A stretch of DNA of 64,000 bases from Puffinus mauretanicus (taxonomy: Eukaryota > Chordata > Aves > Procellariiformes > Procellariidae): NCBI GenBank assembly GCA_023333565.1, contig JAJKFH010002784.1, forward strand, positions 682,001 to 746,000. The letters run 5' to 3'. The position numbers and the translations under genes are program-made. Shown here in pieces: positions 58,969-64,000 of this stretch. Positions within the stretch are counted from its first letter, which is position 1. Every line of letters starts with the position of its first letter. Under the pieces are notes generated by a model, which did not search any database, was not told the DNA's origin, and saw only the letters and a program-made list of their open reading frames with translations.

Positions 58969-60559
58969 GGCTGAGGTACTTAACGCCTTCTTCGCCTCAG
59001 TCTTTAATAGTCAGAGCAGTTATCCTCAGGCCACTCAGCCCCCTGAGCTGGAAGACAGGGACAGCGAGCAGGATAAACCCCCCATAATCCATGAGGAAGC
59101 AGTTAACGACCTGCTATGCCACAAGTCTATGAGGCTGGATGGGATCCACCCGAGGGCACTGAGGCAGCTGGCGGAGGAGCTTGCCGAGCCGCTCTCCATC
59201 ATTTACCAGCAGTCCTGGTTAACTGGGGAGGTCCTGGATGACTGGAGGCTTGCCAATGTGACGCCCATCTACAAGAAGGGCCAGAAGGAGGATCCGGGGA
59301 ACTACAGGCCGGTCAGCCTGACCTCGGTGCTGGGGAAGATTATGGAGCGGTTCATTTTGAGGGTGCTCACAAGCCATGTGCGGGACAACCAGGGGATCAG
59401 GCCCAGCCAGCACGCGTTCATGGAAGGCAGGTCCTGCTTGACCAACCTGGTCTCCTTCTATGACCAGGTGACCCGCCTCGTGGATGAGGGAAAGGCTGTG
59501 GATGTGGTCTACCTGGACTTCAGTAAAGCCTTTGACACTGTCTCCCATGGCATTCTCCTAGAGAAGCTGGCGGCTCACGGCCTAGACAGGTGCACTCTTC
59601 GCTGGGTAAAAAACTGGCTGGACAGCCGAGCCCAGAGAGTTGTGGTCAACGGAGTTAAATCCAGTTGGCGGCCGGTCACGAGCGGTGTTCCCCAGGGCTC
59701 AGTTTTGGGGCCGGTCCTGTTCAATATCTTTATCGACGATCTGGACGAGGGGATCGAGTGCTCCCTCAGTAAGTTTGCAGATGACACCAAGCTGGGCGGG
59801 AGTGTTGATCTGCTGGAGGGTAGGAAGGCTCTGCAGAGGGACCTGGACAGGCTGGATCGATGGGCCAAGGCCAACTGTATGAGGTTCAACAAGGCCAAGT
59901 GCTGGGTCCTGCACTTCGGCCACAACAACCCCAGGCAACGCTACAGGCTTGGGGAAGAGTGGCTGGAAAGCTGCCCGGAGGAAAAGGACCTGGGGGTGCT
60001 GGTTGACAGCCGGCTGAACATGAGCCGGCAGTGTGCCCAGGTGGCCAAGAAGGCCAACGGCATCCTGGCCTGTATCAGAAATAGTGTGGCCAGCAGGAGC
60101 AGGGAGGTGATCGTGCCCCTGTACTCGGCACTGGTGAGGCCGCACCTCGAATCCTGTGTTCAGTTTTGGGCCCCTCACTACAAGAAGGACATTGAGGTGC
60201 TGGAGCGTGTCCAGAGAAGGGCAACGAAGCTGGTGAAGGGCCTGGAGCGGCTGAGGGAACTGGGACTGTTTAGCCTGGAGAAGAGGAGGCTGAGGGGAGA
60301 TCTCATCGCGCTCTACAGCTACCTGAAAGGAGGTTGTAGCGAGGTGGGTGTTGGTCTCTTCTCCCAAGTAACAAGCGATAGGACGGGAGGAAATGGCCTC
60401 AATTTGCGCAAAGGGAGGTTTAGATTGGATATTAGGAAAAATTTCTTTTCCGAAAGGATTGTCAAGCACTGGAACAGGCTGCCCAGGGAAGTGGTTGAGT
60501 CACCACCCCTGGAGGTATTTAAAAGACGTGTAGATGAGGCACTTAGGGACATGGTGTAG
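58943..60559 (+). pseudogene. CR1 ORF2, reverse-transcriptase part (3' portion of the broken frame)
   Basis: After the G-run the CR1 frame continues one base over, starting [20 protein letters not shown]. It contains [15 protein letters not shown] and NYRPVSLTS. Motif A is [11 protein letters not shown] (catalytic Asp at 59516-59518), motif B is [11 protein letters not shown], and motif C is FADD (both Asp at 59780-59785). All three polymerase motifs are intact. The C-terminal region matches the other two young copies but lacks six residues (HKSYEE) near 60246 through an in-frame 18-nt deletion. The frame ends [11 protein letters not shown] and a stop. An open frame can be traced from 58886, but its first ~19 codons are out of phase with CR1 and not genuine. 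Confidence 0.93.
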
Positions 60560-60645
60560 TGGGCATGGTGGTGTTGGGTTGACGGTTGGACTCGATGATC
60601 TTAGAGGTCTTTTCCAACCTTAATGATTCTATGATTCTATGATTT

Positions 60646-62620
60646 GAGTCCACTGCCACTTGTCCACTAGAGCCTTTAGAAAGTAAAGGTAACCTCGGAG
60701 CAGAAGCAAGATGTTGATAGTTGGTTTGAGTGCTTTTTCCTGTCAAATCTTCTGTATACTTCCCATGCAATAAGAAGAAATACTAAGCATACTGTCTTGC
60801 TGGTCTGGTTTCCATTTAAATACTTTTTTTCCTTGTTCCAGATTATGGTACTTCAGCTCCAAGACAGGCTTGTCTTTTGCTTTTAGTACTATTATACTGG
60901 TATTTAATTACAAGTAGATTATTCATCCCTTTTCCTGCAATTGTTTTTTATAAATTTAGTTTTAGAGCTGTTTTGATTTACATCAGTGGAATGACCAGTA
61001 AGGGAAATAGTACAACACAATACATTTTCATTACCATTTCTATGTGCTGTAGCATTCTGACAGCAAGTAAGAAAGAAGCTGCACTGGGCTTTATGGAAGG
61101 GACTGCAGTAATTAATCTTCATTAGGATCGCTGCCATGGCCTTGTGAATTAAAATTTATTACGTGGAAAAAGGTTTGTGGCACAGCATGTTTGATTAGCA
61201 AAATGCCAATATTTATGGGATAAATTATTCCTAACTTTTCTGAACTGTATTTTGTTAGCAGATTCATTCATTATTCCTGTACATTTCTTTGGGAAAGAGC
61301 TCGTGTGCACTGTATTGCAGCCTGGAAACTTGACTCATGGCCTGCAATTCAGTGGCAAGGGCGGTTTGTTTTTGGAGCAGTGCTGGTAAATCTAGGCTCC
61401 AAAGCAAGCTCTGATAAATGTTAACTGAAGCAGAGCCTGTCTAGAGATCTCACAGTACCACGTTGTTTAAACAACAGCAACTTGGCTGTGTAGCTGCACA
61501 TTTCAAATGGCTGACTCTCAAGCACTTAAAATCTAAACCTTACAGCTGTCAAGACATACCTTGAAGCCCAGAAGCGAGTTAAATACTAACAATTAAAAGC
61601 TTTCTTTTTTTTCCTGGTATCACCTCACAACACACTTGTGACATTATTTTTTAGTAGTAAAATTAAGAGAGTTTCTTGGTGTATAGCTGTCAATGTCACA
61701 GTTAGATCCCCTGTTTCCCAGATGCCATTCATATATGCTGGCATTTATTTAAGGGACAGGATTCATAAACCGTGCTTTAGTGTTTGAGTAATAAACATTA
61801 CCTATCAAATGACAGTACCTTCCTTTGTTGTTACAGCTGTGCAAACGGTGACTACAGAAATTACTGTGCTTGTTGATAAGTTGGCTGTTAGTACCTCCTC
61901 GCCTGTGTAAACACAGCCCATCCTAGTAAATCCTTCATCAGGCAGCTTCAGACCGCACACATCGTTCAGGCGGCTGAAAAGCTAAATTGCACCAGATGGT
62001 AAAAGGAAGGAATTGTAATCCAGCTGCACATGCCGCTTTCTAAGTGTTATAATTAGAAGATGAAGAGACGCGCTGGCTTTGGTTTGGATCTGAATTGTGG
62101 GGTTGCTTTCTAACTGCATTGTTGTGTTAGAAAATAGTTCACCTTAGAATAACTTTATTTTGTTTTGGCTATTTGTGGACGCCAGCTGGTAGTGCATCAG
62201 TTTGTGTGTTTGTGAGGAATAAGGGACCATTTATGTCCATGGGAGGTGACCAACGATAAAAAGATTGGCTCTGCAGGGTGGGCCAACAGGCCTTCGGTCA
62301 ATGGAGACTGAGGAGGAATTCATTTGACAATAAGTGCAGAAGTCATGCCCGTATAGCTGCCCTTTTACATGCGCACCTGAGAATTACACCTATTACATCT
62401 CCTCGAAAGAGTTTTCTGTCCAAACAGTTAAGGAGAAGCACCCAGATGGAGTATGGGATACCCCTTGGCATCATGATGCCAGACATCTCTCGTGGTGGTT
62501 TTCCAGCTTCCTTCTAATATTGCCACGTTCACCCTTTGTAAAAGCTACATCTCTGCTCCTCCAGAGTAGTACAGCCCCTCTCCACGCCACCCAAACCACC
62601 GCTGGTAAAAATCCATCCTG
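60646..62620. other. Intronic sequence with no identified element
   Basis: No gene or repeat was recognised. Short frames on both strands at 60877-61137 have no known domain. Confidence 0.55.
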
Positions 62621-62624
62621 CAGG

Positions 62625-62692
62625 AACAGGGTTGGGGGTTGGACTAGCTGATCTTTAAAGGTCCCTTCCAACCCAAATAATTTTATGGACAG
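62625..62692 (+). mobile_element. CR1 3' tail fragment
   Basis: GGTTGGACTAGCTGATCTTT, then AAAGGTCCCTTCCAACCCAA and AATTTTATGG, is the typical end of a CR1 element, here in + orientation. It belongs to a different subfamily from the young copies in this window (AAAGGTCCCTTCCAACCC rather than AGAGGTCTTTTCCAACC). The upstream limit is uncertain. Confidence 0.75.
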
Positions 62693-63762
62693 GCACTGTC
62701 TGTCTTCTCTTTGCATCTCAAAATTATGAACATCTTATTTGCACATTCCGCATGACTCTCTCCTTTCCTTCCTGAATTTCCTTTATCAAATGCTGTTTTG
62801 CTTCTACTTTTTGTGCATCATGAAAACACAAGCCTTTCACTCTCTTCATTGCTCAGTGGCTTTGCTGCTGCTTCCTGTGTTATACATTCCTCCTTGTTCA
62901 CCTCTCCAGCTTACAGCCCAGTAGGGGTCAAATTAGTGTGAAAATACACCTGCTAACGTGTAGATACATCTTTAGTATGCACTACTAATTGAGCACCATG
63001 ATCCCTCAGTAATAATAAGAAACAGCTTGACTTAGCATAATCTTCTCAGCATAAGCTTCCAAAGCTTATGATGAAAATTAATCATAATTGTATTGATGTG
63101 CTTTTGTTTGTGGAAAAAATCAGAAATCTCACAGTTCCTTCTGAATGTGTTTTATATTTAAATGTTATACCTTACAGACACGTAGGCCTGTGGGCCTCTG
63201 AAACTCCAAAAATGAATACCATTTTTGGTACTTAAAGACTACTACTTCATAACTTGTGAGATTTCTGCATTGTTATAATTGGTAAGGTGTTTTGAACTGA
63301 TGTCCTAGATGAAGCATTAGTCAGTTATGAATGCAAGCTGGGCTTCAGAGTCCATTCAAATGCTGGAAATAATTGGCTCTTTTGCAAACAAGCTAAAATG
63401 CTTTTACTTAATGAGGTTTCAGCCTTACACTTTTAAAGTGAACCCCCATACTCTGTCCTAATCAAAGCGAACACCATGAAACTTCAGCCCAAACCCACAA
63501 TGGCCACTTGGAAAAGTGAGAAGTCTTAGTGCTTTAGAATATTTTCATGTACTGTCAGTATAGCTTCAGCATTTATGGAATATCTTAAGCACCGCAGAGA
63601 GAAATAGAGAGTCCTTTCCCCAGAAAAGGAATAAAATAAACACTGGTAGCAAGCACTGAAAAGCCGCCCCCATGCAAATGACAGCTCAAAGCCAGCAAAG
63701 TTGCTATATCCTTTGAAATGTCCCAGTTTTAGGAAAAGTATTTGGTGCACAGTCATCAGCTA
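62693..63762. other. Intronic sequence with no identified element
   Basis: AT-rich. Nothing was recognised on either strand beyond short chance frames. Confidence 0.55.
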
Positions 63763-63866
63763 TTCATAGAATCATAGAATGGTTTGGGTTGGAAGGGACC
63801 TTTAAAGATCATCTAGTCGAACCCCCCTGCCATGGGCAGGGACATCTCTCACTAGATCAGGTTGCT
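63763..63866 (-). mobile_element. CR1 3' end fragment
   Basis: On the + strand it reads TTCATAGAATCATAGAATGG, then TTGGAAGGGACCTTTAAAGA, CCCCCCTGCCATGGGCAGGG and CACTAGATCAGGTTGCT. This is the reverse complement of a CR1 3' end with its ATTCTATG tandem. It is about 104 bp, strongly 5'-truncated, and of the same subfamily type as the tail at 62625. Confidence 0.9.
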
Positions 63867-64000
63867 TTATGCTATTTCTTTTGGATAGGCAGGGAAGGAA
63901 AATATAAAGGCAGGGTGTTTTGTTTGTTTTAATTGTGGAAATGCAAGGTGTTTCTCATAGGATTTCCCTCCTCTCTGTGCTGTAATGAATAGGCAGGAGT

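Larger units (their letters stand above)
57961..60645 (+). mobile_element. CR1 LINE, 2.7 kb, 5'-truncated with most of ORF2
   Basis: A non-LTR retrotransposon of the bird CR1 clade. It covers most of the endonuclease domain, the whole reverse transcriptase, the ORF2 stop at 60557-60559, a short 3' UTR, and the terminal ATTCTATG repeats at about 60622-60643. ORF1 and the N-terminal part of the endonuclease are missing (5' truncation, the usual outcome of target-primed copying). It is the longest and best preserved CR1 in the window, and very close to the fragments at 10150 and 35391. Defects are a one-base slip in an 11-G run at 58932-58942 and an 18-nt in-frame deletion near 60246. Confidence 0.96.
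50434..64000 (+). other. DDX10: Next DDX10 intron, at least 13.5 kb, incomplete
   Basis: It begins with the GTATGT donor. No downstream DDX10 coding match (the final tail that ends the protein) was seen before the window stops, so the intron continues beyond it. It holds the MIR-like SINE, the duplicated 107-bp repeat and three CR1 elements. Confidence 0.75.

Noticed and set aside
1..64000. tRNA, rRNA, snoRNA, microRNA clusters and CRISPR arrays. snoRNAs were specifically sought because DDX10 acts in ribosome biogenesis.
   Set aside because: No cloverleaf with A/B boxes, no box C/D or H/ACA pair with a plausible terminal stem, and no regularly spaced repeats were seen by eye. A covariance-model scan would be decisive.

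Overview
This window looks like 64 kb of bird nuclear DNA. It is AT-rich and almost entirely intronic. The repeats are CR1 LINEs ending in avian-type ATTCTATG tandems, a family of solo retroviral LTRs, and almost no recognisable SINEs. I cannot name the species.

The only host gene I can support is DDX10, a DEAD-box RNA helicase of ribosome biogenesis, on the + strand. Two short exons of its charged C-terminal tail are visible: 255-311 (57 nt) and 50300-50433 (134 nt). Both have good splice sites and join in the same reading phase. They are separated by an intron of 49,988 bp. The helicase core lies upstream and the last coding exon(s) downstream of the window.

Layout. 1-254: end of an upstream intron. 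255-311: exon. 312-10.1 kb: plain AT-rich intron. 10.15-10.93 kb: young CR1 3' fragment. 11.4-11.6 kb: possible old CR1. 17.7-19.0 kb: old decayed CR1. 20.6-31.7 kb: cluster of seven solo LTRs of one ERV family in both orientations, two of them fused as an inverted composite. 35.4-36.3 kb: young CR1 fragment on the minus strand. 41-46.4 kb: fossil LINE reverse-transcriptase remnants. 50.3 kb: second exon. 53.1-53.3 kb: MIR-like ancient SINE. 56.0 and 57.15 kb: two copies of an unnamed ~107-bp repeat. 57.96-60.65 kb: a 2.7-kb CR1 whose endonuclease and reverse-transcriptase frames are separated only by a slip in a G-run. 62.6 and 63.8 kb: small CR1 3' tails.

I found no tRNA, rRNA, CRISPR array, intact provirus, or convincing new coding system. 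The most notable signals are the LTR cluster (5-bp target duplications, swapped middle sections, a deaminated CRE-like site), the inverted LTR-in-LTR composite, the single-slip CR1 and the 107-bp duplication. Gene and family names come from recalled protein similarity and diagnostic motifs; no database search was run.
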